A stretch of DNA of 64,000 bases, from the NCBI GenBank assembly GCA_964491915.1, contig CAZBHS010000023.1:1-64000 (forward strand), given 5' to 3'. Shown here piece by piece: positions 23,603 to 32,257 of this stretch (its first letter is position 1; each line of letters starts with the position of its first letter). Under the pieces are notes generated by a model that was not told where the DNA came from, did no database searches, and saw only the letters and a list, made by a program, of their open reading frames with translations. The DNA comes from JAHELQ01 sp964491915. GTDB taxonomy: Bacteria > Acidobacteriota > Aminicenantia > UBA2199. A program made the translations under genes and the position numbers.

Positions 23603-24951
23603 TTCTACCGGAAAATGGATCTGTGGTGGTTGTTGACGACCAGGTAAATGAGGCCATGCCGTTGCTTCAATCGCTTGCCAAAAAACATATCCCGGCAATA
23701 TATTTTGAGGGTGGAAATCCTGATGCTTTGCCTGAAATCCCATTGAAGAACATTAGACTGCTATTTTTAGATCTCAACCTTACAAAAAGAATTTCAAATG
23801 ACGAACAAAGTATCAAATCCAGCCTATTTGTAAATATTAAAAAGATTGTATCTGAGGAAAATGGGCCATATGTTTTAGTTGTATGGAGTACTAAGGAGGA
23901 CTTATATTCAAATATTCTTGACAAACTTTTTGGCAATTCATTAAAATCCCTAAAGCCCTCAATTAAGCTGAGCCTTTCTAAGGGGAATTATTTTAAAAGA
24001 AATGAAAAGAATAAGTTAGTTCCAAAGCAAGATTTTTTAGAGAAGCTAGATAAAAAAATAAAAGAGGAACTCCAAAACCTTGGAAGCTTAACTCTCTTAA
24101 TGGCCTGGCAAAATATCATCAATGGTGCTTCAGGTGAAATTATCCGCGAACTTACTTCGTTCTATGATGACCATGACAATTGGAATGAAAATCTGAGTGA
24201 GCTCTTCAAGCGTCTAGCGAAAGCGCGTCTTGAGGATCATCTTGACGCGACAGACGTACCAGGGATTGCGAAAAATTGCTTATTTACCCTCAATGGAACA
24301 TTTGCCGATGTGTTGGCTTCGGGGATCAGGAACCGGGATTTCTCAGGCCTAGAACTTCAATTCAAGCCAACTGAAGAGAATAAAAGCTCGCAAAAACCTA
24401 AGAAAAAGAAGAAGCAAGAACCGACCTTCCATGAAAAAAGAGAACGGGAAATATCCTCAAAAATTAATTCGAAATTGCATCTAGAAAAAGATATAGAAGA
24501 CTCGCTGGTTCAACCGGGCAATATTTATTCTTTTGATTCAGATTGGCCCGAAGGGATTCGAATGGATGCAAAAACGATTTGCGGCAAAGATGTTTGGGGA
24601 TCTATTTCAGAGCAAAATATTAAACTTGAGCATGTTTTCATCGAAGTCACACCTTACTGTGATTTTTCCAACAGAAAATTCAGCATGTATCGATTGCTTC
24701 CTGGAGTATTGTGGCCGGTTGAATTCGATTTAAAGAGCAGTCTTCCTGCAAATATCTATGATTCGCCTTCCTTTTTTTGGGATGGGCGTTGCTATAAGAT
24801 TGTATTTGATTTCAAATACTTGCAGTCACTTCCCACTAAAGATTTCAATCCCGGACCTCCCTATTTCCGTATAAGGTCCGGTCTTCTATTTGATATCCAG
24901 TCCAAAATGGCAAACCACATATCCCGTCCTGGAGTGATATCTGTTGTGTGA
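23599..24951 (+). CDS. Receiver-like protein with unknown C-terminal domain
   Basis: A 450-residue protein. The first 110 residues look like a response-regulator receiver: the acidic pair in VVVVDDQ (residues 13-14), a candidate phospho-acceptor Asp in LLFLDLNL (D58), and VVWSTKE near residue 97 with Ser/Thr and Lys. A helical middle follows, then a highly charged linker with KKKKK (about 270), and a C-terminal domain around VFIEVTPYCDFSNRKFSMYRLLPG (residues about 345-375) that I do not recognise. No nuclease motif is obvious. Start and stop overlap both neighbours (ATGA with the ATPase gene, 8 bases with the glycosylase gene). It is the likely partner of the upstream ATPase. Confidence 0.7.
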   Translation: MILPENGSVVVVDDQVNEAMPLLQSLAKKHIPAIYFEGGNPDALPEIPLKNIRLLFLDLNLTKRISNDEQSIKSSLFVNIKKIVSEENGPYVLVVWSTKEDLYSNILDKLFGNSLKSLKPSIKLSLSKGNYFKRNEKNKLVPKQDFLEKLDKKIKEELQNLGSLTLLMAWQNIINGASGEIIRELTSFYDDHDNWNENLSELFKRLAKARLEDHLDATDVPGIAKNCLFTLNGTFADVLASGIRNRDFSGLELQFKPTEENKSSQKPKKKKKQEPTFHEKREREISSKINSKLHLEKDIEDSLVQPGNIYSFDSDWPEGIRMDAKTICGKDVWGSISEQNIKLEHVFIEVTPYCDFSNRKFSMYRLLPGVLWPVEFDLKSSLPANIYDSPSFFWDGRCYKIVFDFKYLQSLPTKDFNPGPPYFRIRSGLLFDIQSKMANHISRPGVISVV

Positions 24952-25582
24952 ATTTTTTCAAGAAGATATCTTTCTCTGGTTTTCCAAACATTATCGAACA
25001 TTTCCCTGGCGGCGGTATAGCGATCCTTACCGCATTATGATCGCCGAGTTCATGCTGCATCGAACTCGTGCCGCGCAAGTTGTTCCTGTTTATGAAGAAT
25101 TTCTGGAAAAGTATCCCGATGTTCGAACTCTTGCCGGGGCAGATGAGGATGAGATCAAAGAGGTGACTCGCCATCTAGGGCTTCATTGGCGAAGCGGTCA
25201 CTTTATCGCCGCGGCACAATTTGTTCTGGAAGAGTTTGGGGGCGAATTTCCCGATATCAGGAAGGAGTTGCTTAAAATCCCCGGAGTGGGGGATTATGTG
25301 GCCGGAGCCATTCTAACTGTCTGCTTCAATAAACCCGAACACGTCATCGACAGCAATATCGCGCGGTTCATCGACCGCTTCCATGGATTGGGCCTTAAAG
25401 GCGAGCTTAGACGGAAACGAAAAATCATCGACCTCTCAAAAGAGTTGTTCAATATATCCGAACCCGGCTCGTTTCTGTTCGCCATTCTCGATTTTACCGA
25501 TAAAATCTGCAAACCCAGAACACCGGAATGCGCTCGATGCATTCTGAACCGGGACTGCCGATTCCCCTCTAAAAGTATTTAG
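24944..25582 (+). CDS. Mig/MutY-like mismatch DNA glycosylase (probable G/T repair)
   Basis: A 212-residue HhH-GPD glycosylase with HhH motif LLKIPGVGDYVAGAI, catalytic Asp in HVIDSNIARF (about residue 134) and a C-terminal [4Fe-4S] motif C-x6-C-x2-C-x5-C (ICKPRTPECARCILNRDC). The segment EFMLHRTRAAQVVPVY has Arg in place of the MutY Gln pair. This resembles Mig-type thymine glycosylases found with C5-methyltransferases, which repair T/G mismatches from 5-methylcytosine deamination. It starts with TTG inside the preceding gene. The partner methyltransferase in the same operon makes this role likely. Confidence 0.87.
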   Translation: MCEFFQEDIFLWFSKHYRTFPWRRYSDPYRIMIAEFMLHRTRAAQVVPVYEEFLEKYPDVRTLAGADEDEIKEVTRHLGLHWRSGHFIAAAQFVLEEFGGEFPDIRKELLKIPGVGDYVAGAILTVCFNKPEHVIDSNIARFIDRFHGLGLKGELRRKRKIIDLSKELFNISEPGSFLFAILDFTDKICKPRTPECARCILNRDCRFPSKSI

Positions 25583-25584
25583 AA

Positions 25585-26634
25585 TCAGTCCTCGTCAACA
25601 ACCCGCGACTCCGTTTCGAGAAAATCCAGGGCCATGTCTAGTTGGTGGGGGAAGTCGGGGGGGAAGAAGTGGTAGAGGTTGGGGTTGATGGTGAAGCGGT
25701 AGGGGATGTGGGATTTTTTTAGGATGGCGATGATGTCGTGCTGCTCTTGGAGGGAGGAGTCTTTGCTGCCGGTGATGATGACGGCGCGGAGGTTGGTTTG
25801 TTGGGCGCGTTTTAGGGCCGCCTCGTTGGTGAGGGCGTCGGGGATGCCGCCGCCGGGGCAGAGGAGGATGAAGCCTTTGATGGGTAGGGTTTGCTCGAAG
25901 GCGATGTCGAGGGAGGTTTTGCCCCCCTGGGAGAAGCCGCCGATGTAGACCTGCCGCTTGTCGATGGAATATTCGCTGATGATGGTGTCGTACATCGAGC
26001 GAATTTCGCTGCGTGCCTTTTTGATGTCGTCCCACGAGTATCCGTTGGTCTTCACCACTTGGGACGACTGCATGAAGGCCAGGATGAAGTCCTGCTCGAG
26101 GGTCTCCGATTTCCAATACATGCGGAACCAATCGTTGTTGCCGCCCCAGCCATGGAGCGCGATAAACAACGGATACCTGTTGCCCTTGTCGTAGCCCTTG
26201 GGCAAGATCACTGCGAAGGCCGGTTCGCTCTTGGTCTGGGCCAACTGCCGCAACCGGGTGTTCCGCTCCCGCAGTTTTTTGAATTCAGGGTACTTCTCCA
26301 ACGGCTCCCAATAGTTGTAAAACGACGGATCCGGTATACAAACGCCCCGGTCTAGAGCCTCTTCAAACGCAGCCATCGACTGCTTCGCCTGCCCGTCGAG
26401 GCAATAGTTCACCGCCAGAGACCAGACGATCTCGTCATATTGCCCCGGAAAATCCTTCTTGGCCAACTCGAGCACCCGGATCGCCTCTTTGTAGTTCCCT
26501 TCGTAATACAGGGTCGTACAAACCTCCTCCGCTTCCTGGTAATTGGCATAAGGTTTCGGAGCTTTTTCTTCCGCAATGATCGGAATCGATACCAATGACA
26601 ATGCCAAATACGCGAATACGATAATTAGTCGCAT
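25585..26634 (-). CDS. Secreted alpha/beta-hydrolase (phospholipase/carboxylesterase-like)
   Basis: A 349-residue protein. A signal peptide (LIIVFAYLALSLVSIPIIA) is followed by a TPR-like N-terminal helical segment (EEVCTTLYYEGNYKEAIRVLE) and an esterase domain: oxyanion loop ALHGWGG, nucleophile Ser in GGFSQGGKT, acid in TGSKDSS and His in LYHFFPPDFPH. Start chosen at 26634, where AAGGAG lies at good spacing; an ATG five codons upstream is possible. It converges with the glycosylase gene and is a probable outsider in the defence-like region. Confidence 0.85.
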   Translation of the reverse strand: MRLIIVFAYLALSLVSIPIIAEEKAPKPYANYQEAEEVCTTLYYEGNYKEAIRVLELAKKDFPGQYDEIVWSLAVNYCLDGQAKQSMAAFEEALDRGVCIPDPSFYNYWEPLEKYPEFKKLRERNTRLRQLAQTKSEPAFAVILPKGYDKGNRYPLFIALHGWGGNNDWFRMYWKSETLEQDFILAFMQSSQVVKTNGYSWDDIKKARSEIRSMYDTIISEYSIDKRQVYIGGFSQGGKTSLDIAFEQTLPIKGFILLCPGGGIPDALTNEAALKRAQQTNLRAVIITGSKDSSLQEQHDIIAILKKSHIPYRFTINPNLYHFFPPDFPHQLDMALDFLETESRVVDED

Positions 26635-26682
26635 GCCAATCTCCTTCATAAAAAATAGCTTTTTAATAAAAAAGGTTATACG

Positions 26683-27435
26683 TTAATTCGACGTTTTTTG
26701 TATGATATAAAATTGATATCCGTAAGCCCCGCCATACTTGCGAAACAGCTCGATTTCCTTCAACATCCCCTCGATCAGCATCATAGAGTCCGGTTCGCCG
26801 GCGTGGATCTCCTTCAATTCCTTCATCCGCTTCTCAACCGGAGTATAATAATCCTGCCACCAACCGCGGTTCTCCAACGGAAAGCTCCCCAAAAGATCAT
26901 ACCCGGCATTCACCACAATTTCGTGATTCTCCTCCACAGTGGCCACCTCGACCCCCATCGTCTGCCAGAATTCCACCACTTCCTCCGGCCGCTCATCCGT
27001 CAACCAATTCAACTCCGAGATCACCATCATCCCGTTCTCTTTCAACAGCGGCCCCCATTTCCGAAGCCCCTCTTCAAAGCCCACGATAAAAATGGATCCC
27101 TCCGACCAAATCAAATCGACACTCCCGTCCAAAAAAGGCATCGCCGCCATCGACCCCTGAACAACTTTCAGCCGGTCACTAACTCCTTCCCCATCAGACC
27201 GTCTCAAGAAATCCCTTAAAAAAGCCTCATGAACATCCATCCCAACAACAGTCGCCTCAATCCTCTCGCTCAACCGCGCCAACTCCAACGTCTGCATCCC
27301 GCTGCCACAACCAATATCCACAATCACAGCGCCATCCTTCAGCTCTTCCTCAACAACCCCAAACGCCTCCCCAGTAACCTCATTCAACCCCGGCCCCTGC
27401 CGCGGCATCCCCTCAAACAATTCAAATATATTCAT
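26683..27435 (-). CDS. Class I SAM-dependent methyltransferase
   Basis: A 250-residue small-molecule-type methyltransferase. SAM motif I is IVDIGCGSGMQTLELA; the acidic loop is VVGMDVHEAFL; motif II is DLIWSEGSIFIVG, followed by LKENGMMVISELNWLT. The C-terminal part (YYTPVEKRMKEL onward) is helical. Substrate is unknown. It lies between the esterase and the NACHT gene, both on the same strand, but gaps of about 50 and 15 bases leave operon membership open. Confidence 0.88.
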   Translation of the reverse strand: MNIFELFEGMPRQGPGLNEVTGEAFGVVEEELKDGAVIVDIGCGSGMQTLELARLSERIEATVVGMDVHEAFLRDFLRRSDGEGVSDRLKVVQGSMAAMPFLDGSVDLIWSEGSIFIVGFEEGLRKWGPLLKENGMMVISELNWLTDERPEEVVEFWQTMGVEVATVEENHEIVVNAGYDLLGSFPLENRGWWQDYYTPVEKRMKELKEIHAGEPDSMMLIEGMLKEIELFRKYGGAYGYQFYIIQKTSN

Positions 27436-27450
27436 CTCTTTTCTCCGTTA

Positions 27451-30400
27451 TCAATCTTCCAGTTTATCATACTTCTCAATAAATTGATCCACCATTTTCC
27501 TAAACTCGCTCGGCTTGGCATGTAACGCCCTTGAATAAGGATGATCCTGCTTAAACCATTGTGTCTTGAAAACCGCATCTTTTCCCATCCCAAGGTACAA
27601 TAACTTGATCGCCTCTTGTACCTCTTTCCCTTCAAGAAATGGGATATGCTTCTTGGCCCATTTAGAACTCTGGATCTTGTTGGTCTGCTCAATGATATCC
27701 ATCCAATCTGTTTGGCCTCCCTGCCCCAATAACAAGCGTATAATTTTTTTGTATATTAAATAGAAGGGGCGGAAGCGGAGGGGAGTTTCTGGCTCTTCTA
27801 TACAAATAGTCGTTAAATCGTCGTTCCCACTAAATAAAAATTTAATTTTTTCCATTGGGCTGCCAGGGAGAGGATTAAGATCTAAAGTCAGATCCTTTGT
27901 TTGAAACGGAGCCTTCACTTGGTCCCGAGCAAGCCCCAAATCTTTCGCTAGCCCTAATTCCCGAGATTTTGCTCGTACTAAAAACCGCATCCAATTCCGA
28001 TCTTTTTCAGGTTTCGGATTTAGAGCTTTGGTAAGAACCTTAGCTCGATCTAATTCGAGATTTTGATCTAAAACTCGAGATAGAGTTAGGTTTCGATGCA
28101 AATCAAGTTCTCTGTCTAAAGCTAGAGCCAGATTTATTTCTAGATCCGACTCCCGTTCCCGAGCTAGACCAAGAGCTTCTGTTATTTCCATGAAAACTTC
28201 AAGCTTCAATCCGCGCTTTTTACCTAAAACAATCTCCAAGTTAAGTTCTCGATTCCTATTATGAACTAAATTAATGACTTGATCCAACTCACTTTTCCGG
28301 GCAAACGATAAGAGTATAGACCGAGCCAGGTTCAGATATCGATTCCAATTTGGGCTCCAGTTCCACTCCTGAGCAATGTCTAGAATTTGATCAACCTCTA
28401 AGTGTAAATCCCACGCCCTATCCCGAGTCAGATCCCGAGTTAGATCCCGAGCTAGATCCTGAGCTGACGCCTTTCTATTTTTTTCAATTAACGATAGTAC
28501 TTGTTCGAGTGAAAAAATAGAGGTCTTGTATAAAAGCATGTTCATTAGAATTCTAATTGAACTACACCATCTAATAAAGTCGTATCGTTTCGATATGTCT
28601 TTAGGAAAGTTAAAATCGATGCACATAGTAAGTGGCCTGTCATAACGAAAAAATGAACAGGTAAACCACTTTTTTATCGGCATTCTATTTATTAATTGAT
28701 CTCTTGCAGGGCCTATAGATGTTGCGAGTGGATAAATAAAGTACAAATCTTTGGGAAGAATATTTTCAAGGATATGTGTATCGTTAAGAATTTTTTCTAT
28801 TTCATTAAAAGACATCACGGAAATATTTTGAAGGAATACTAGAAATTCTTTTGATGGAAGATGGTTGTTTTTTAATAATTCTTCTAGATAATCAACGATT
28901 CCAGGTTCAAGGAATTGCTTTCGAATTTCAACCGGTAGGAGGCTGCATTTTTTGAAAAGATCAAGTTTTAGAAAGTATTGATCCTCTTTTAAAATACGCT
29001 GAACGATAAATGCTCTATTTTCATCACTTAGTCCTGAATGTATATCGCCAAGAAGTTCAAGATACAGAAGTAGATCCTGGCCATCATGTTCTTGGGAAGG
29101 TCCTTCGGAAATTCTATCGAATAAATATGAAGAGGCCTCATGGTGATTCGAAATTTTCTCAAATAAAAGGATGACTGTTTCATGCCAAATTGTTTTTCCC
29201 TTCAACTTTTTTAACTCATCGATGGTATTTTCTCTTTCCGAAAAACTCATCACTTTCTCATATAGAAAAAGGGAAGCAAAATATTCTTGGAAGGATAAAT
29301 GCACAAAACTGTACAGGTCAGGTCCTTTGGGAATAAACAAGCCTGACCGGTTGGAAATATGTTTCAATTCCTGTTCTGGATGGATTTGAGCTGAGGAGAA
29401 TGCTTTTATTTTTGATAATACTCGTTCTTTTGGGACTAAAATTTCTGAACGCTTCTGATCTAGATTCTGATTTTCCCCCCTGTCATTGCGTTCCAACTGC
29501 ATCTCATAAGCAATCTGAGAAAGCCACATACGGTGTTGATTGGGTTGAAGGCCCGTTTCCGACTTTAACTTTCGGAATTTATCGATGGAGTCGAGATAAG
29601 CTTCTACAATCTGGTCATAGATTTGAACTCTCCCCGAAGGCAATGTCGCATAGTTCCTATGAATGATCGCCATCATGGTCAGGAGGAATGGAGTTTGCGC
29701 CAACCGCTTGATATTTGGAGTTTCGTCAATCGCTTTGGTCAGCGAATTAATGCTTGCTTGTCGTAGGTGCTCGTCATCCTCGCGCAGCAGATACCATTTT
29801 TTGATAAACGTTTCAATTTGCTTGTCATTGAATGGGAGGATGTACAACCGTTCGATTGTGGACTGTTGTGATATTGATTTCTTTTTTTCTTCAATGATTT
29901 CCTGCATTGAATGAAGGAAATCTTTGTCTGTGAGGTTATGAGCTTTTAATTGGATAGACTTTAATAGTTCTTCTTTATCTAATTTGTTATCGTGAGCGTT
30001 GTATGCTACCTCTTCATAGCCGATGATTCGACTGGTCAGAGCCCATGCGCAACGGGGATATGTTTTCATCCCGCCCTCGATGATGGCTGTTCTCAACGCT
30101 TCTCTTCTCGCTTTACTGCCCACTTCATCCAGTCCATCCAGGAGGAACAAAGCCTGCCCGCTTTCCATCACCTGGTTCAAGTCTTCCCTCGACAATTCCT
30201 CCGGCCAACAGGATTGAGCCATGAATTGCTGGAGGAGATCGTCAAACGTTATCTCTTTTCCGATTTTTAATTCACGCAGAATGAGGGGGATAGGGATTAA
30301 GTTTCCTAATAATTCTGTGTATTCGTGGTTTTTCCGCCCCGCGAATAAGTTGACCAAATGAGAGACAATCGTCGATTTCCCCGCTCCGGGATCCCCCAAT

Positions 30401-30696
30401 AGAACCAGACGGCGAAATCTGTTCAGCGAGTCGCCAATCGTGAAGGTATCGTTTCTATCGTCTTTGTCCAGGCTGTAACTCGTTCCCAAATAGAGCGGAA
30501 CGTATAAACTTCTAAGCAATACATTCGGCAGGTCTTTGGGCGAAGGGAGTCCTAAAAAACGGATGTATCGAAACCGTTGAAGCAGTTGATGGAAGTATGT
30601 TAGCCAGCCTTCGTGATTAAAGGGATTGACGAATTTTTTTTTGTCCGGTAAATATGATTGCTTCACTTCGCTATTTTTTTGTTTTTTCATACTCAT
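27451..30696 (-). CDS. NACHT-domain NTPase with Arg/Leu-rich repeat tail
   Basis: A 1081-residue NLR-like protein. The NACHT P-loop is LLGDPGAGKSTIVSHL (about residue 96) and the Walker B with its acidic pair is ALFLLDGLDEVGS (about 183), followed by helical winged-helix regions. Residues about 740-925 are a degenerate repeat of R-(D/E)-L-x and R-x-L-x-L units (ARDLTRDLTRD, DRELDLHRNL), encoded partly by a 12-bp DNA repeat near 28425-28465. A short unrelated C-terminal region follows. Known bacterial NACHT proteins act in anti-phage defence. It follows the KAP gene by only two bases and is surely co-expressed with it. Confidence 0.9.
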   Translation of the reverse strand: MSMKKQKNSEVKQSYLPDKKKFVNPFNHEGWLTYFHQLLQRFRYIRFLGLPSPKDLPNVLLRSLYVPLYLGTSYSLDKDDRNDTFTIGDSLNRFRRLVLLGDPGAGKSTIVSHLVNLFAGRKNHEYTELLGNLIPIPLILRELKIGKEITFDDLLQQFMAQSCWPEELSREDLNQVMESGQALFLLDGLDEVGSKARREALRTAIIEGGMKTYPRCAWALTSRIIGYEEVAYNAHDNKLDKEELLKSIQLKAHNLTDKDFLHSMQEIIEEKKKSISQQSTIERLYILPFNDKQIETFIKKWYLLREDDEHLRQASINSLTKAIDETPNIKRLAQTPFLLTMMAIIHRNYATLPSGRVQIYDQIVEAYLDSIDKFRKLKSETGLQPNQHRMWLSQIAYEMQLERNDRGENQNLDQKRSEILVPKERVLSKIKAFSSAQIHPEQELKHISNRSGLFIPKGPDLYSFVHLSFQEYFASLFLYEKVMSFSERENTIDELKKLKGKTIWHETVILLFEKISNHHEASSYLFDRISEGPSQEHDGQDLLLYLELLGDIHSGLSDENRAFIVQRILKEDQYFLKLDLFKKCSLLPVEIRKQFLEPGIVDYLEELLKNNHLPSKEFLVFLQNISVMSFNEIEKILNDTHILENILPKDLYFIYPLATSIGPARDQLINRMPIKKWFTCSFFRYDRPLTMCIDFNFPKDISKRYDFIRWCSSIRILMNMLLYKTSIFSLEQVLSLIEKNRKASAQDLARDLTRDLTRDRAWDLHLEVDQILDIAQEWNWSPNWNRYLNLARSILLSFARKSELDQVINLVHNRNRELNLEIVLGKKRGLKLEVFMEITEALGLARERESDLEINLALALDRELDLHRNLTLSRVLDQNLELDRAKVLTKALNPKPEKDRNWMRFLVRAKSRELGLAKDLGLARDQVKAPFQTKDLTLDLNPLPGSPMEKIKFLFSGNDDLTTICIEEPETPLRFRPFYLIYKKIIRLLLGQGGQTDWMDIIEQTNKIQSSKWAKKHIPFLEGKEVQEAIKLLYLGMGKDAVFKTQWFKQDHPYSRALHAKPSEFRKMVDQFIEKYDKLED
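28425..28465 (-). repeat. 12-bp coding tandem repeat in the NACHT gene
   Basis: On the plus strand TAGATCCCGAGT/C recurs three to four times in a row, encoding consecutive R-D-L-(T/A) tetrapeptides. It is the best-preserved part of a longer, degenerate repeat region (about 27925-28480). Confidence 0.7.
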
Positions 30697-30698
30697 TG

Positions 30699-32099
30699 CT
30701 ATTTAAGTAAATAAAGTTTAAGTTGATCTTCGGTTGGGCGTTGCCCATCTTTATATTTGCGAATCAGTGGAGCGATACGGAGGAGTTTTTCGTTTGCAGG
30801 ATCTGGGAATTCACTATCTAGTGAACCACCCGCGTCTTTTGTTAGGGGGACCTCATATTTTTCTAGAATTGAATGTTTGTCCTCCTTCGCTTCAGAGTCG
30901 CCTTTTGTCCCTTTGCAATATAAGACTAGCTTTTCCCAAAAATCGTCATTGCTTTCAAGAATTCTATAAATGTCGTTAGCCATCAACTTTAAATACAGGA
31001 AGATTAGTGTATAATAGTGGTCGCGTCCGTTGGGTTTATCATCTTTTGATGCTTTATCAGACATCATTTTTTCTTTCCACCTATTTAATTGCTTTTTGTG
31101 CTGTTTGTCCAATTGCTTCCAATAAATGGAGAGCGCGGTGATAAAACGCTTTATTTTCCTTGGATTTGGGGGCAGGCAATTGGCGTCTTTAATTGTCTTG
31201 ATCCATTCCTCTTTGGAATTGAATACCTCTTCGTCCATGAGATGGTCTAGAAAACCTGTATAATCTGTAACTGTCGGTAGGTAGTAGACCTGCTGAAACA
31301 TTTTACTGAGATAGTCCGCAGCGTAGATTTCTTTTGAATCTTTGTCCCGCTCCGGGATCATCCCGTTCTTGTACAATTCATGCGCCACAGCCCTGTTGAC
31401 GTGACGGACATCGAGCCCAATGACAAATACGCAATTATTCAGGGAAAGATAGATCTTCATGGCCTCCAAGAACCGGAACGCCACCGCTCCCTGGCAGCGG
31501 TCAAGATCATCGACAAATATAACCAACCTTTTTTCACCCTTCCCAAGAAGTGTTGAAATGGCCTCTTCCAATAAATCTTTACACATTTTAGATGGAAGTG
31601 GATTATAAAGATGGTCATTCTCCCATTTCTCTCCAGCCTCCATAATTTTGCTGGGTTGGATTCTTATTTTTTTAGTGATTCCTTCTATTGACATTAACGC
31701 TGCATAAATAAGCTTTTCCGTTTCTTTTGTTAGAGTCTTGGTCCAGGAAAAATGCGCGCGAATTTCATTGAGCAATGCCACGATCGGATTCGACTCAAAT
31801 TGATAACGCCAGGCATCGAACCAGATGGTTTCGATATTCTTGAAACCTCTAGTTTCGCAGTCTTTCCAAAGTTTTTTATGCCATTTGTCAGCATTCGGAT
31901 ATCCGCAGTTATCGTAGGAGAGGTAGAGGTGTAGTTTTCTGAGAAAACTTGTTTTGCCTGTTCCCCAATCGCCGTGAATCCCTAATACAAAAGGCGGCTC
32001 ACATTCATACACAATTTTGGCATTCTCCTCTACATGAATCGGGTGGTCCAAATAATCATCTAATGTCCATTCGTCGTTTTTTACCATCTGCTTCACCAT
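30699..32099 (-). CDS. KAP family P-loop NTPase
   Basis: A 466-residue KAP NTPase. Walker A is VLGIHGDWGTGKTSFLRKL (about residue 40) and Walker B is RLVIFVDDLDRCQG (about 193), followed by FRFLEAMKIYLSLNNCVFVIGLD. The family's usual inserted transmembrane helices are not evident, so it appears soluble. Two start codons are possible (32099 and 32087). Upstream on this strand TTGCAA-N16-TATAAA ends 8 bases before the first ATG, suggesting a very short or absent leader. Paired with the NACHT gene it forms a two-NTPase unit, probably a defence system. Confidence 0.88.
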   Translation of the reverse strand: MVKQMVKNDEWTLDDYLDHPIHVEENAKIVYECEPPFVLGIHGDWGTGKTSFLRKLHLYLSYDNCGYPNADKWHKKLWKDCETRGFKNIETIWFDAWRYQFESNPIVALLNEIRAHFSWTKTLTKETEKLIYAALMSIEGITKKIRIQPSKIMEAGEKWENDHLYNPLPSKMCKDLLEEAISTLLGKGEKRLVIFVDDLDRCQGAVAFRFLEAMKIYLSLNNCVFVIGLDVRHVNRAVAHELYKNGMIPERDKDSKEIYAADYLSKMFQQVYYLPTVTDYTGFLDHLMDEEVFNSKEEWIKTIKDANCLPPNPRKIKRFITALSIYWKQLDKQHKKQLNRWKEKMMSDKASKDDKPNGRDHYYTLIFLYLKLMANDIYRILESNDDFWEKLVLYCKGTKGDSEAKEDKHSILEKYEVPLTKDAGGSLDSEFPDPANEKLLRIAPLIRKYKDGQRPTEDQLKLYLLK

Positions 32100-32170
32100 G
32101 ATTGTATTTTATAAAAAAATGGGGTGGTTTGCAATCATGGGGGTGTTATTTTTTTTCTATTGTTAAGGTG

Positions 32171-32199
32171 TTGAATTATTGGGGGGGATTGGCTATAAT
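32171..32199 (+). promoter_or_regulatory. Sigma70-type promoter of the AAA ATPase gene
   Basis: TTGAAT (32171-32176), 17-base spacer, TATAAT (32194-32199). It lies 59 bases before the ATG at 32258 in the divergent region between the KAP and AAA genes. Confidence 0.7.
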
Positions 32200-32257
32200 G
32201 GGGGTGTGGGCCGGAGGTGTAGTGCACCTCCAAGAGAATCTAAATGATGGAGAATTG

